Shown: in pieces, positions 1-9,161 of the stretch
Layout: every line of letters starts with the position of its first letter
How positions within the stretch are numbered: position 1 is the first letter of the stretch
Origin: Erythrobacter sp. SD-21
GTDB lineage: Bacteria > Pseudomonadota > Alphaproteobacteria > Sphingomonadales > Sphingomonadaceae
Length of the DNA: 64,000 bases
Assembly (NCBI RefSeq): GCF_000181515.1
Contig: NZ_ABCG01000003.1
Span: 1 to 64,000, forward strand
Direction of reading: 5' to 3'
Translations under genes and position numbers: made by a program
Notes under the pieces: model-generated
What the model was told of the DNA's origin: nothing
Database searches by the model: none
What the model saw: the letters and a program-made list of their open reading frames with translations, nothing else

Positions 1-93
1 CAGCAGGACCAGTCCAAGTGCGGCCGCTGCTGCCAGCCAGAGCGCGAGGACGTCGCGCTTTAGGGCCCGAGCCCAATCGGAGAGCCTACCCAG
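1..93 (-). CDS. Possible N-terminus of a membrane protein running off the window
   Basis: Reading the minus strand leftward past the GMC oxidoreductase stop gives an open frame from a TAA at 108-106 to the window edge. It reads as a basic amphipathic start (RALKRDVLALWLA) followed by an Ala/Leu-rich stretch that could be a membrane segment. There is no ATG, GTG or TTG in frame. The only candidate start is a CTG at 93, which overlaps the previous gene. The first residues recall DUF1232/YkvA-type proteins, but the stretch after them does not match, so no family is claimed. Confidence 0.2.
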   Translation of the reverse strand, partial: MGRLSDWARALKRDVLALWLAAAAALGLVLL

Positions 94-1672
94 CGAGCGC
101 GTCTTTTACGAAGTCGGCGCAGCGTTCGCCGATCATGATGCTTGGCGCATTGGTGTTGCCCGACACGAGCCGCGGCATGATCGAGGCATCGGCGATCCAG
201 AGCCCATCCACCCCGCGTGCCTTGAGCGTGGGATCGACCACGTCGTCGTCGCCCGCGCCCATGCGGCACGTGCCGACCGGGTGGTAGACGGTATCCGCGC
301 GGTTCCGGATAAGCTCGTCGAGCTGGTCTTCATCGTCGAGATCGACCGGGTAGCGTTCGGTCGGCCCGAAGTCCTGCAGTGCGGGCGAACTCGCGATCCG
401 GTGCGACAGGCGCACGCCTTCGCGCAAGGTGGCGATATCGCGGTCGTCGTCGAGGAAATTGGGATCGATGCGCGGCGCGTCCTTCGCATCGCCGCTCGCC
501 AGCCGCACCGTGCCCCGGCTTTCGGGACGCAGGACGCAGGCGTGGAGCGAGAAGCCGTAGCCTTTAACGCTCGTACGCCCGTGGTCTTCCAGCATGGCGG
601 GGACGAAGTGCCACTGGATGTCTGGTGCAGGGGCGTCGGGCATGACCGTCCAGAACCCGCCCGCCTCGGCATAAGGCGTGGTCATGGGGCCAGTGCGGTG
701 GCGCCGGTGTTCTACCAGCGCCTTGGCCATCTTGAATGTGCCGGCCAACGTCGAGCCGATCATTTCCTTGCTCTCGGTCTGCCAGCTGGACACGTAGTCG
801 ATATGATCCTGCAGGTCAGACCCGACCGCCGGCTTATCGACGAGGACGTCGATGCCGTGCTCTTTCAGGTGTCCGGCCGGCCCGATGCCCGACAGCATCA
901 AGATTTGAGGCGAATTGAAGGCTCCGGCGCAGAGCACCACGCCGCCGCGCGCCTTCACCGTGCGGCTGCGCTTGCCCACCGTGTAGGTCACGCCCGTCAC
1001 GCGGCCATCGTCGATTTCGAGCTTCTGCACCGTCACGCCGATGCGCGTGTCGAGATTCTTCGAGCCACGCTGCGGTTCGACATAGGCGCGCGCGGCGGAC
1101 CAGCGTTCGCCGTCCTTCTGAGTCACCTGGTAGAGGCCGAAACCTTCCTGTTTCTCGCCGTTGAAATCGTCGTTTCTCGGCAGTTGCAACTGGGCCGCCG
1201 CCTCGACGAAAGCGAGGCTGCCCGGGTTCATGTACTTCTGGTCGCTGACCCACAGCGGGCCGTCTTCGCCGTGATAGTGGTTTTCCCCGCGCACATTGTG
1301 TTCGGCGCGCTTGAAGTAGGGCAGAACGTCGTCAAAGGCCCAGCCGCTGCAGCCGAGCGAGGCCCAATTGTCGTAATCCCACTTGTTGCCGCGGATGTAG
1401 ACCATGGCGTTGATCGCGCTGGAGCCGCCGAGGCCCTTGCCGCGCGGCTGGTAGCCGACCCGGCCGTTGAGGCCTTTCTGCGGGACGGTGTCATACATGT
1501 AGTTCGCCGCCTTGTTCGGGATGGCGAGCATGCCGGGCGTGGTGATGCGCATCCCATTGTTGCGCCCGCCCGCTTCGAGCAGGCACACGCTCTTGCCCGC
1601 CTCGGCTAGCCGTCCGGCAACCGCGCTGCCGCCGCTGCCGCCGCCGACGACGACCACATCAAACTCATCCAT
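86..1672 (-). CDS. GMC-family FAD oxidoreductase (choline/alcohol dehydrogenase type)
   Basis: A 528-residue flavoprotein of the glucose-methanol-choline family, which oxidises alcohols using FAD. The N-terminus holds the dinucleotide-binding motif VVVVGGGSGGSAVAGRLAE. The GMC signature GKGLGGSSAINAMVYIRG follows, and the C-terminus has HPVGTCRMG and NTNAPSIMIGERCAD, typical of choline/alcohol dehydrogenases. The ATG at 1672 is preferred over an upstream in-frame extension because AGAGGAG lies just before it and the flavin motif starts at once. It is the last gene of a minus-strand run, 25 bp after a desaturase-like gene. The substrate cannot be read from sequence; aliphatic or terpenoid alcohols are as likely as choline. 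Confidence 0.88.
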   Translation of the reverse strand: MDEFDVVVVGGGSGGSAVAGRLAEAGKSVCLLEAGGRNNGMRITTPGMLAIPNKAANYMYDTVPQKGLNGRVGYQPRGKGLGGSSAINAMVYIRGNKWDYDNWASLGCSGWAFDDVLPYFKRAEHNVRGENHYHGEDGPLWVSDQKYMNPGSLAFVEAAAQLQLPRNDDFNGEKQEGFGLYQVTQKDGERWSAARAYVEPQRGSKNLDTRIGVTVQKLEIDDGRVTGVTYTVGKRSRTVKARGGVVLCAGAFNSPQILMLSGIGPAGHLKEHGIDVLVDKPAVGSDLQDHIDYVSSWQTESKEMIGSTLAGTFKMAKALVEHRRHRTGPMTTPYAEAGGFWTVMPDAPAPDIQWHFVPAMLEDHGRTSVKGYGFSLHACVLRPESRGTVRLASGDAKDAPRIDPNFLDDDRDIATLREGVRLSHRIASSPALQDFGPTERYPVDLDDEDQLDELIRNRADTVYHPVGTCRMGAGDDDVVDPTLKARGVDGLWIADASIMPRLVSGNTNAPSIMIGERCADFVKDALAG

Positions 1673-1697
1673 GAAGAACTCCTCTCGATTCGAGAGG

Positions 1698-2642
1698 TTA
1701 GGCAGCCTCGGGCTTGCCTGCAATCGGGTTTTGGGATGCAACCTGTTCGGGAGTCTCGCCCGCGCCCTGCCGCGCCAGCCACGCCTCGCGGATCTGGTCG
1801 CTGGTTTGGCGGCTGCCGTCATGCGTCCAGCCCGGTTCGCGCAGGAGATAGGACAGCTTGTGCTTCCACGGGCTGCGCCACATGTCCTGCGCAATACCGA
1901 TCCATTCATGGAAGACGGCCCACAGCAGATTGAAGCTGCCCAGCTGCTTGACGATGCCGTAGCGAATCTTCTCGTTCCTGATCTCGGGCTCGAAGGTGCC
2001 GAACATCTTGTCCCAGACGATGAAGACGCCTGCGTAATTGCGGTCGAGATAGCGCGGGTTGGTCGCGTGGTGGACCCGGTGGTGGCTGGGCGTGTTCATC
2101 ACCGCCTCGAACCAGCGCGGCATCCGATCGATCGCCTCGGTGTGGATCCAGAACTGATAGATCAGATTGAAGCCACCGCAGATCGCGATCATCGCCGGGT
2201 GGAAACCGAGCAGCACCAGCGGCAGTGCGAAGACGAAGCCCAGCGTCAGGAAACCAGTCCATGTCTGGCGCAGCGCGGTCGAGAGATTGTAATGCTGCGA
2301 GGAGTGGTGGTTCACATGGCTCGCCCAGAACCAGCGCACGCGGTGCCCGAAGCGGTGAACCCAGTAATATTTCAAATCGTCGAGCACGAAGCAGGCAATC
2401 CACGCCCACCACGCCCAGCCGATTTCGAACAGGCGGTATTCCCACAGGAACAGGTAGAGCGCGAAGAACAGTCCGCCGAAGAGTAGGCCGGCCACCGTGC
2501 TTCCCAGCCCGAAAGCGAGGCTGGTGAGCGTGTCCTTCGGTTCATAGGCCGCAGGCTTACGGCGCCAGGCCCAGATCATCTCGATCAGGACCAGGGCGAC
2601 GAAGCCGGGCACGGCGTATTCGGTGGGCGAGAAATCGGGCAT
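1698..2642 (-). CDS. Fatty acid hydroxylase / sterol desaturase family membrane protein
   Basis: A 314-residue integral membrane di-iron oxygenase of the FA_hydroxylase family. The histidine boxes are visible: HRFGH (HX3H), HVNHH (HX2HH) and HRVHH (HX2HH), separated by hydrophobic spans; the protein opens with a membrane segment. Family members hydroxylate or desaturate lipids, sterols, carotenoids or sphingoid bases; the substrate here is unknown. It lies 9 bp after the previous minus-strand gene and 25 bp before the GMC oxidoreductase, so hydroxylation of a lipid followed by alcohol oxidation is a plausible but untested pairing. A second family member is encoded at 28733-29572. Confidence 0.88.
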   Translation of the reverse strand: MPDFSPTEYAVPGFVALVLIEMIWAWRRKPAAYEPKDTLTSLAFGLGSTVAGLLFGGLFFALYLFLWEYRLFEIGWAWWAWIACFVLDDLKYYWVHRFGHRVRWFWASHVNHHSSQHYNLSTALRQTWTGFLTLGFVFALPLVLLGFHPAMIAICGGFNLIYQFWIHTEAIDRMPRWFEAVMNTPSHHRVHHATNPRYLDRNYAGVFIVWDKMFGTFEPEIRNEKIRYGIVKQLGSFNLLWAVFHEWIGIAQDMWRSPWKHKLSYLLREPGWTHDGSRQTSDQIREAWLARQGAGETPEQVASQNPIAGKPEAA

Positions 2643-2651
2643 GGCGTGGCG

Positions 2652-3047
2652 CTACCGTATCGCCTCTATTCGCTGAACCCAAGCTTGCGGATTGTCTATC
2701 GCAAGATGCGCTGTTCCGAAGCGGCGCTCGGCGGTGTCGATCGCAAGCCCGCCGTCCTCCAGGCGCACGCGAGCGGCGGGAGTGAGGATACGCCCCGCGA
2801 AGTGCGTACCGTGAGGACGCAGGAGCAGCACCTCCCCCGCGGCATTCGCGAGGAGCGCGCCACTTCCCTCTTTATCGAGACCGATATGCGTTGGATGGAA
2901 CCCGTCCGCGGCTTCCTGCGAGGCGGTGCGCGCCTCGTCCTCGCTCGCTAGCCGGGGGGAAGGGCCCAGCTTCAGCCATCGGGCGATCGCCGCCAGCACG
3001 AGGATGGCCGCCAGCGAGCCGAGGAATTGCAGCAGCTGGCCGGTCAT
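2652..3047 (-). CDS. Small membrane-anchored protein of unknown function
   Basis: A 131-residue protein with one N-terminal membrane segment (about residues 5-25, LLQFLGSLAAILVLAAIARW) and a soluble C-terminal part of about 100 residues. I do not recognise a domain. The ATG at 3047 follows the stop of the preceding gene by one base (TGA-C-ATG), which argues for translational coupling and supports this start over longer in-frame options. It is likely co-transcribed with the DUF442/TIGR01244 gene upstream and the desaturase-like gene downstream. Confidence 0.75.
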   Translation of the reverse strand: MTGQLLQFLGSLAAILVLAAIARWLKLGPSPRLASEDEARTASQEAADGFHPTHIGLDKEGSGALLANAAGEVLLLRPHGTHFAGRILTPAARVRLEDGGLAIDTAERRFGTAHLAIDNPQAWVQRIEAIR

Positions 3048-3048
3048 G

Positions 3049-3489
3049 TCATCCTGTGGATTGCTGCTTGAGCATTTCCATGGTCGGTCGCACCGCCGAA
3101 GTGTCGTATCCGGCCTCCCGGGCTTCACTGGCAATTTCGTCGAGGTCACGCCCTTCCTTCGCCTGGGCGAGCGCCCAGAGCATCGTGGAGCGGGTGCCCG
3201 ATCGGCAAAAGGCGAGTGTCCGACCCTGCGTCGATTTGAGTGCGGACTGCATCTCGTCGACCTGCGGCAGGCTGAAGCCCGCCGAACCCACCGGGATAGA
3301 TTTGTAGGCAATGCCGTTCTGCCTCGCTGCGTCCTCGATCTCGGCGCCGCTGGGCTGGCCGGGAGCCTCCCCGTCGGGGCGGTTGTTGATGATCAACGTT
3401 ACGCCCTCTGCGGCGGCCTGCGCGACATCTTCGACCGAAATCTGCGGAGAGGCGAACACGCGCTCGTTAAGCCGTTTGAATTCCGCCAT
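3049..3489 (-). CDS. TIGR01244/DUF442-family phosphatase- or rhodanese-like protein
   Basis: A 146-residue cytosolic protein of the Blh-type DUF442 family, related to dual-specificity phosphatases and grouped with sulfur transferases. The catalytic CX5R loop is present as CRSGTRS after the strand LAF, and the N-terminal region (ISVEDVAQAAAEGV, INNRPDGE) matches the family pattern. In other bacteria the domain is linked to sulfide or biofilm metabolism; here there is no persulfide dioxygenase nearby. It starts 3 bp after the TerC-like gene ends and is separated from the next gene by one base, so it belongs to the same minus-strand operon. Confidence 0.82.
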   Translation of the reverse strand: MAEFKRLNERVFASPQISVEDVAQAAAEGVTLIINNRPDGEAPGQPSGAEIEDAARQNGIAYKSIPVGSAGFSLPQVDEMQSALKSTQGRTLAFCRSGTRSTMLWALAQAKEGRDLDEIASEAREAGYDTSAVRPTMEMLKQQSTG

Positions 3490-3492
3490 GGC

Positions 3493-4299
3493 TCAATTCA
3501 CCTCGCTGCTTACTGCCGGTACGCGCCGCCTGCGCTGGACGATGTTGAGGATCTCCACGCCGACCGAGAAGCCCATCGCGGCGTAAATATAACCCTTCGG
3601 CACGTGGAAGCCAAAGCCGTCGGCGATCAGCACAAGGCCGATCATGACGAGGAAGGCGAGCGCCAGCATGACCAGCGTCGGGTTCTTTTCGATGAAGCTG
3701 GCAAGCGGATCGGCCGCCACCATCATGATGCCGACGGTGATGACCACGGCGGCGACCATGATCGGAATATCGTCGGTCATGCCCACGGCGGTGAGGATCG
3801 AATCGACCGAGAAGACGAGATCGATTGCCACGATCTGGGCGATTACCGCACCGAATGTGGCCTTGACCGCGTCGGCCGGGCCCGGGGTCTTGTCGAGCAG
3901 GTCGCCCGAATTGTCTTCGGGTTCCATCGAGTGATGGATTTCCTTGGTCGCCTTCCACAAGAGGAACAGGCCGCCCGTAAGCAGAATCAGGTCGCGCCCC
4001 GAAAAGGCCGTCTCGAAGGTAGGCTGGCCATAGGGTCCCGGTTGCCCTTCGATCCCGAGGTCGAACAGCGGCGTCTGCAAGGTCACGAGCCAGCCGATCA
4101 GCATCAGCATGCCGATCCGCATGATCAGCGCCAGCGACAGCCCGATTCGCCGCGCGCGCTGTTGCTGGTGGTCGGGCAACTTGTTCGACAGGATCGCGAT
4201 GAAGATGAGGTTGTCGATCCCCAGCACCACCTCGAGCGCGATGAGCGTGAGAAGGGCGAGCCATGCGGCCGGGTCGGAGAGAAGCGCCAGTATGTCCAT
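3493..4299 (-). CDS. TerC-family integral membrane protein
   Basis: A 268-residue polytopic membrane protein of the TerC family, associated with tellurite resistance and with metal (manganese) export or metalation of secreted proteins. Acidic residues typical of the family sit in membrane segments (LGIDNLIFIAI near the start and SVDSILTAVG in the middle), with about seven hydrophobic spans. A longer start at 4341 exists, but the ATG at 4299 gives the usual TerC N-terminus (LLSDPAAWLALLTLIALE). Neither start has a strong ribosome site. It is the first gene of a five-gene minus-strand run. Confidence 0.85.
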   Translation of the reverse strand: MDILALLSDPAAWLALLTLIALEVVLGIDNLIFIAILSNKLPDHQQQRARRIGLSLALIMRIGMLMLIGWLVTLQTPLFDLGIEGQPGPYGQPTFETAFSGRDLILLTGGLFLLWKATKEIHHSMEPEDNSGDLLDKTPGPADAVKATFGAVIAQIVAIDLVFSVDSILTAVGMTDDIPIMVAAVVITVGIMMVAADPLASFIEKNPTLVMLALAFLVMIGLVLIADGFGFHVPKGYIYAAMGFSVGVEILNIVQRRRRVPAVSSEVN

Positions 4300-4557
4300 G
4301 GCATGCGCGATGCCCAAGCGCAGGCTTTCTGGCAAGAGCATCGTAAGGCCAAATTAGGCTTCGGAACTGTCACATTTCAGGCACACAAGGGTGGCAAACG
4401 CTAAATCGTTCGCATCGCGCCATCTTTCGCGCTATGCGTTGGGCGATGCGGGAAGATTTCGGGAGCGAGATCGTAGCGCACCAGCGATCGGCACGTCTTG
4501 CAGTCCGCGTGCCTTCGCTTCGATTACGGGGCTGCACGACAAGGTATTTTAGGACTT

Positions 4558-5349
4558 ATGGGTTACGACAGAGGGCGGCGCCGCGGGAAGGACAAGCGGG
4601 ACAACATCGGCGAGGATAGCTACGATCCCTTCGGCGGTCCCCCGAGCGATTTCGGCCAGGGCGGTGGCTTTGGCGGTGGAGACCGCGGCGGCTTCGGCGG
4701 CGGCGGCGGCGATCGCGGTGGTTTCGGCGGTGGTGACCGCGGCGGCTACGGCGGTGGAAATCGCGGCGGCGGTGGTGGCGGCTTCGGCGGCGGCAACCGC
4801 GGCGGTGGCGGCTTCGGCGGCGGCCCGCGCGGTGGCGGTGGCGGCGGAGGAAACCGCATGCCCGCACAGGTCGTCGGCACCGGCAAGGGAACGGTAAAGT
4901 TCTTCAACAGCCAGAAGGGCTTCGGCTTCATTCAGCAGGAAACCGGCGGCGAAGACATTTTCGTCCATATCAGCGCGGTCGAACGCGCGGGTCTCGAAGG
5001 CCTGGCCGAAGGTCAGGAACTCGAATTCAACCTGGTCGATCGCGGCGGCAAGGTTTCCGCACAGGATCTCCAGGTCGTCGGCGACGTGATCGCGGTGGAA
5101 GCGAAAAGCGAAGCTCCGCGCCGTGAACTCACGGGCGAGAAGGCGACCGGAACGGTCAAGTTCTTCAACTCGATGAAGGGCTTCGGCTTCCTCACCCGCG
5201 ACGATGGCCAGCCGGATGCGTTCGTGCACATCAGCGCGGTCGAGCGTTCGGGCCTCAGCCAGATCAACGAAGGCGAGCGCTACGAATTCGACCTCGAAGT
5301 CGACCGACGCGGCAAATATTCCGCGGTCAACCTGGTCCCCGCCGAATAA
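4558..5349 (+). CDS. Cold-shock protein with Gly/Arg-rich N-terminus and two cold-shock domains
   Basis: A 263-residue nucleic-acid-binding protein. Residues about 34-100 are low-complexity Gly-rich repeats of the RGG/FGGG type. Two cold-shock domains follow, about 107-175 and 197-262. Each has RNP1 (KGFGFI, KGFGFL) and RNP2 (IFVHIS, AFVHIS). It probably acts as an RNA chaperone; the Gly/Arg tail may add RNA binding or condensation. The ATG at 4558 is chosen because an AGGA lies just upstream and the preceding in-frame codons look non-coding. A hairpin and a terminator follow, so it is probably monocistronic. Confidence 0.88.
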   Translation: MGYDRGRRRGKDKRDNIGEDSYDPFGGPPSDFGQGGGFGGGDRGGFGGGGGDRGGFGGGDRGGYGGGNRGGGGGGFGGGNRGGGGFGGGPRGGGGGGGNRMPAQVVGTGKGTVKFFNSQKGFGFIQQETGGEDIFVHISAVERAGLEGLAEGQELEFNLVDRGGKVSAQDLQVVGDVIAVEAKSEAPRRELTGEKATGTVKFFNSMKGFGFLTRDDGQPDAFVHISAVERSGLSQINEGERYEFDLEVDRRGKYSAVNLVPAE

Positions 5350-5362
5350 GGCGAGAGACCGC

Positions 5363-5397
5363 CCTTCGCATGGTGTTTGACCAAACCCGTGCGAAGG
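5363..5397 (+). other. Hairpin downstream of the cold-shock gene
   Basis: An 8-bp inverted repeat, CCTTCGCA and TGCGAAGG, encloses a 19-base loop 14 bp after the stop codon. It has no T-run and may stabilise the 3' end of the mRNA. A better terminator lies 25 bp further on. Confidence 0.5.
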
Positions 5398-5421
5398 CAT
5401 AGATCGCTGGTAAACACGCAG

Positions 5422-5456
5422 ATGGCGGCTCCCGATCCGGGGCCGCCATTTGTCTT
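5422..5456 (+). terminator. Rho-independent-like terminator between the cold-shock gene and argD
   Basis: ATGGCGGC at 5422-5429 pairs with GCCGCCAT at 5442-5449 across a 12-base loop and is followed by TTGTCTTT. It would end the cold-shock transcript before argD starts at 5484. Confidence 0.65.
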
Positions 5457-5483
5457 TGAATTCCCAAGGGAGAGCTTGAAGAA

Positions 5484-6674
5484 ATGTCGATCAGCCCGCT
5501 GATGCCCGTCTACCCCCGCTGCGGCGTGCGCCCCGTGAAGGGCGAACATTGCCACCTGATCGACGAGGACGGCACGCGTTATCTCGACTTCGCCAGCGGC
5601 ATCGCGGTGAACCTGCTCGGCCACAGCCATCCGGGTCTGATCGGTGCGATCCAGCGCCAGGCCGAGACGCTGATGCACGTCTCGAACCTCTACGGCAGCC
5701 CGCAGGGCGAGGACCTTGCCCAACGCCTCGTCGACAAGACCTTCGCCGATACGGTGTTCTTTACCAATTCGGGTGCCGAAGCGATGGAATGCGCAATCAA
5801 GACCGCGCGCGCCTATCACCAGCACGAGGATGGCGATTCGAACCGCACCGAGCTGATCACCTTCACCAACGCCTTCCACGGCCGGACGATGGCGACCATC
5901 AGCGCTTCGAACCAGGAGAAGATGCACAAGGGGTTCTACCCGATGCTCGCCGGGTTCCAGTATGCCGAGTTCGACAATCTCGAAAGCGCCAAGGCGCTGG
6001 TCAGCGACAAGACCGCCGGCTTCCTCGTCGAACCGATCCAGGGCGAGGGCGGCATCCGCCCGGCCTCGGACGAATTCATCCATGGGCTGAAGGCGCTGTG
6101 CGACGAACACGATCTCATGCTGGTGTTCGACGAAGTCCAGTGCGGCGTTGCCCGAACCGGCAAGCTCTACGCCTATGAGCATTACGGCATCAAGCCCGAC
6201 ATCATGGCCAGCGCCAAGGGTCTTGGCGGAGGCTTTCCCGTCGGTGCCTGCCTCGCGACCGAAAAGGCCGCGCGTGGGATGGGCTTCGGCACCCATGGCT
6301 CGACCTATGGCGGCAACCCGCTTGCCATGGCCGCCGGCGTGGCAGTCATGGAAGCCGTCGCCAACGACGAATTCCTCGCCGAGGTGACCGAGAAGGGCGA
6401 GCGCCTGCGCAGCCGCCTCGAGCAGTTCATCGGCAATTACCCGGACCTGTTCGATTTCGTACGCGGCAAGGGTCTGATGCTCGGCATTCGCATGAAGGTC
6501 GAAAGCCGGCCGTTCTTCGTCCACCTGCGCGACAACCACCAGCTGCTCACCGTGGCTGCAGGCGACCAGACGCTGCGCGTGCTGCCGCCGCTGGTGGCCG
6601 ACAACGCCGAGTTCGACGAATTCATGGACAAGCTTTCGGCGGGCGCTGCAAGTTTCGTTCCGGCCGCAAGCTGA
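5484..6674 (+). CDS. argD: Acetylornithine aminotransferase
   Basis: A 396-residue class III PLP aminotransferase for arginine biosynthesis, converting N-acetylglutamate semialdehyde to N-acetylornithine. Visible features are the PLP-binding [13 protein letters not shown], the [11 protein letters not shown] loop, [13 protein letters not shown] and the Schiff-base lysine in [13 protein letters not shown]. The length is that of the family. GGGAGAGC precedes the ATG. Its TGA overlaps the ATG of argF (TGATG), so the two are coupled; argD-argF-hslO is a common order in sphingomonads. Related succinylornithine or GABA aminotransferases are less likely given the adjacent argF. Confidence 0.93.
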   Translation: MSISPLMPVYPRCGVRPVKGEHCHLIDEDGTRYLDFASGIAVNLLGHSHPGLIGAIQRQAETLMHVSNLYGSPQGEDLAQRLVDKTFADTVFFTNSGAEAMECAIKTARAYHQHEDGDSNRTELITFTNAFHGRTMATISASNQEKMHKGFYPMLAGFQYAEFDNLESAKALVSDKTAGFLVEPIQGEGGIRPASDEFIHGLKALCDEHDLMLVFDEVQCGVARTGKLYAYEHYGIKPDIMASAKGLGGGFPVGACLATEKAARGMGFGTHGSTYGGNPLAMAAGVAVMEAVANDEFLAEVTEKGERLRSRLEQFIGNYPDLFDFVRGKGLMLGIRMKVESRPFFVHLRDNHQLLTVAAGDQTLRVLPPLVADNAEFDEFMDKLSAGAASFVPAAS

Positions 6675-7639
6675 TGGCCGGCGGCGGCGCGCTCGACCTG
6701 GCCCCGGCGGTGAGGAATCTCCTCGATCTCTCGGACGCAGGCGGAGACGCGATCGCCGCCATGCTTGCCGACGCGCAGGATCGCAAGGCGGCGCGGCGCG
6801 GGTGGCCCAAGGGCCAGCCGGACAGCGACGCGCCGCTCGCAGGGCATGTGCTCGGCATGATCTTCGAGAAGAACTCCACCCGGACGCGAGTGAGCTTCGA
6901 TATGGGCATGCGCCAGCTCGGCGGCAGCGCGCTGATACTCGATTCGGGCACCAGCCAGCTGGGTCGCGGCGAAAGCATCGCCGATACGGCGCGGGTTCTC
7001 AGCCGCATGGTCGATGCGATCATGATCCGCACCGACGATCATGCGAAGGCGGAAGAACTGGCGCATCACGCGCATGTGCCCGTCATCAACGGCCTGACCG
7101 ACCGCTCGCACCCCTGCCAGATCGCCGCCGACCTCCTGACCATAGTCGAGCATGGAAAAGCGTTGCCCGGTCTTGAGGTCGCGTGGCTGGGCGATGGCAA
7201 CAATGTGCTTCATTCGATCCTCGAGGCGGCGGGCATCTTCAAGTTCAACGTGCGTGTCGGTGTCCCGCATGGCTACGAGCCGGAGAGCGAGTTCGTCGAC
7301 ATGGCGCGCAAGGGCGGAGCGACTATCACGCTCACACGCGACGCCGCCGAAGCGGCGCGGGGCGCGGATATCATTGTCACCGACACGTGGATATCGATGG
7401 GACAGGATCACGCCGAGGCCAAGCTCGCCGCCATGCAGCCCTTCCGCGTCGACAGCGCGCTGATGGCGTTCGCCAAGCCTGATGCGAAATTCCTTCACTG
7501 CCTCCCCGCCCATGTCGGCGACGAAGTGACCGGAGGGGTCTTCGAAAGCGCGCAGTCGGCCGTGTTCGACGAGGCGGAAAACCGCATTCATGCGCAAAAA
7601 TCGATCCTGCTCTGGTGCTTCGGGAAGATCGGCGCCTAG
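6674..7639 (+). CDS. argF: Ornithine carbamoyltransferase
   Basis: A 321-residue cytosolic enzyme making citrulline from ornithine and carbamoyl phosphate. The carbamoyl-phosphate loop STRTR is at residues 68-72, HPCQ follows in the middle, and the ornithine-side HCLPAH is near the C-terminus. It overlaps the argD stop by one base and is followed 55 bp later by hslO, giving a compact arginine/chaperone unit. Confidence 0.95.
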   Translation: MAGGGALDLAPAVRNLLDLSDAGGDAIAAMLADAQDRKAARRGWPKGQPDSDAPLAGHVLGMIFEKNSTRTRVSFDMGMRQLGGSALILDSGTSQLGRGESIADTARVLSRMVDAIMIRTDDHAKAEELAHHAHVPVINGLTDRSHPCQIAADLLTIVEHGKALPGLEVAWLGDGNNVLHSILEAAGIFKFNVRVGVPHGYEPESEFVDMARKGGATITLTRDAAEAARGADIIVTDTWISMGQDHAEAKLAAMQPFRVDSALMAFAKPDAKFLHCLPAHVGDEVTGGVFESAQSAVFDEAENRIHAQKSILLWCFGKIGA

Positions 7640-7694
7640 TTCTCCGGCGGGCCACCCCTGTTCAATTCTCGATGGCGCTCCCATATGCGGGGCC

Positions 7695-8600
7695 ATGACC
7701 GACACATCCCCCGCTATCGAAGAAATCTATTCGGGCCGCACCCTCGCTTTCACCATCCCCTCGCGCGACACGCGCGGGCGTATCGTCCGGCTCGACACCA
7801 CGCTTGATGCGATCCTTGCGGCACACGACTATCCGGCGCCGATCACGCATCTGCTCGCCGAAGCGCTCGTGCTGACCACGCTGATGGGATCGCTGCTGAA
7901 GGATGACGGCTCTCAGGTCACCATGCAGGCCCAGACCGAGGCAGGCGCGGTGAACCTGCTGGTCTGCGACTACAAGGGTGGGGAATTGCGCGGCTATGTC
8001 GATTTCGACCATGGGAAGCTCGCCGAACTGGGTTCGAACCCCTCGCTCTTCGCGCTGTTCGGCAAGGGTTATCTCGCGATTACCTTCGACATCGCCAACG
8101 GCAAGGGCCGCTACCAGGGCATCGTACCCCTCGAAGGCGAGACTCTGGCCCAGGCTTGCGAGACCTATTTCTTCCAGTCCGAACAGGTGCCGACGCTGAT
8201 CCGAACGGCCGTGCGGTCGGACGGCGGCAAGTGCCTTGCGGCCGGAATGCTCATCCAGCACCTCCCCGATGGCGAGGAGGGGCGTGAGCGCCTCCACGCG
8301 CGGCTCGACCATCCCGAGTGGGAGCATGTCGCCATTCTCGGCGGATCGGTCAAACACGAGGAGCTGGTCGATACGGACCTCTCGCTCGAGGCCATTGTTT
8401 GGCGGCTTTTCCACGAAGAGGACGAGGTGCGGATCGAGCCCGGCGCGATGATCGACAAGGGCTGCCGCTGCTCGGTCGAACACTATCGCGAAGTGCTCGC
8501 GAAATTCCCGGAAGCCGACCGTGCCGAAATGCGTGATGACGACGGGATCATTGTGGTCGATTGCGCATTCTGTTCTCGCAAGTTCCCGATTGAAGCTTAA
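7695..8600 (+). CDS. hslO: Redox-regulated chaperone Hsp33
   Basis: A 301-residue Hsp33 family chaperone, activated by oxidative unfolding. The four zinc-ligand cysteines lie at the C-terminus as a CXC pair (Cys257, Cys259) and a CXXC pair (Cys290, Cys293), as expected for the redox switch. The ATG at 7695 is chosen because upstream in-frame codons are not Hsp33-like. It lies downstream of argF, probably in the same transcript. Confidence 0.93.
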   Translation: MTDTSPAIEEIYSGRTLAFTIPSRDTRGRIVRLDTTLDAILAAHDYPAPITHLLAEALVLTTLMGSLLKDDGSQVTMQAQTEAGAVNLLVCDYKGGELRGYVDFDHGKLAELGSNPSLFALFGKGYLAITFDIANGKGRYQGIVPLEGETLAQACETYFFQSEQVPTLIRTAVRSDGGKCLAAGMLIQHLPDGEEGRERLHARLDHPEWEHVAILGGSVKHEELVDTDLSLEAIVWRLFHEEDEVRIEPGAMIDKGCRCSVEHYREVLAKFPEADRAEMRDDDGIIVVDCAFCSRKFPIEA

Positions 8601-8720
8601 CGGGCCTTGCGGGGTTCGCTTCTCCCGACACAGTTCGTCGCTGATCCGAAACGGTTCATCGCCGAGATATACTACGTTCGGTAAGGAGATCGGTGCAGCG
8701 AATGTGCTATAGGTAGTGAA

Positions 8721-9125
8721 ATGAAAGCGATCTCGAATCGAAAAATGGCGGCACTGGCCGCGTTGACGGTGACCGTCCTGGCAGGCCCCGCTCTTGCGCA
8801 GGCCTCGCTCGCGATGCTCGGCACGCTTGATCGCGGCGGTTGGGAGGTGCGCTATCGCGACGGTTCGGCCCCGCGCAATATCTGCGTGCGCAGCGGGCAG
8901 GAATTCATCCAGCTTCGGCACAGCGAAAGCGGCTGCAACCGCTTCGTGGTAGAGGATGGCAAGGACCAGGTCACAGTGCAGTACACGTGTCGTGGCAATG
9001 GCTATGGCCGCACAAACATCCGCAAGGAAGGCGCCGGCCTCGTCCAGATCGACAGCCAGGGTATTGCCGATGGCCGTCCGTTCCAGTTTTCGGCCGAAGC
9101 CCGCCGCACCGGGGCGTGCCGCTGA
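8721..9125 (+). CDS. Small exported protein, DUF3617-like
   Basis: A 134-residue protein with a clear signal peptide (LAALTVTVLAGPALAQA, cleavage after about residue 26). The mature part has cysteines in ICVRSG, SGCNR, QYTCRG and a C-terminal GACR, enough for two disulfides. The layout (GGWEVRYRDGSAPRNIC near the start, TCRGNGYGRT in the middle) resembles DUF3617-type periplasmic proteins, whose function is unknown. It stands between hslO and queC, 37 bp before queC. Confidence 0.7.
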   Translation: MKAISNRKMAALAALTVTVLAGPALAQASLAMLGTLDRGGWEVRYRDGSAPRNICVRSGQEFIQLRHSESGCNRFVVEDGKDQVTVQYTCRGNGYGRTNIRKEGAGLVQIDSQGIADGRPFQFSAEARRTGACR

Positions 9126-9161
9126 CTTGCCCCGGGGCACGCCAAGCTCTAGCTGGCGCGC

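Noticed and set aside
281..1609. Long plus-strand open frame opposite the GMC oxidoreductase gene
   Set aside because: Antisense shadow in GC-rich DNA. It has no family pattern and lacks a ribosome site, while the minus-strand frame has clear motifs.
4664..4860. GGC-rich tandem repeats as a possible minisatellite or CRISPR-like array
   Set aside because: They are codon-level repeats encoding the Gly/Arg-rich region, in frame and irregular; there are no spacers.
4549..5400. Ala/Thr-rich minus-strand frame opposite the cold-shock gene
   Set aside because: It is the complement of Gly-rich codons and of the two cold-shock domains; no independent support.
8030..8050. GGTTCGAACCC sequence resembling a tRNA T-arm
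   Set aside because: It is inside hslO and has no cloverleaf or acceptor stem around it.
8601..8720. Possible promoter or riboswitch before the exported-protein gene
   Set aside because: No conserved element or convincing -35/-10 pair could be recognised by eye.
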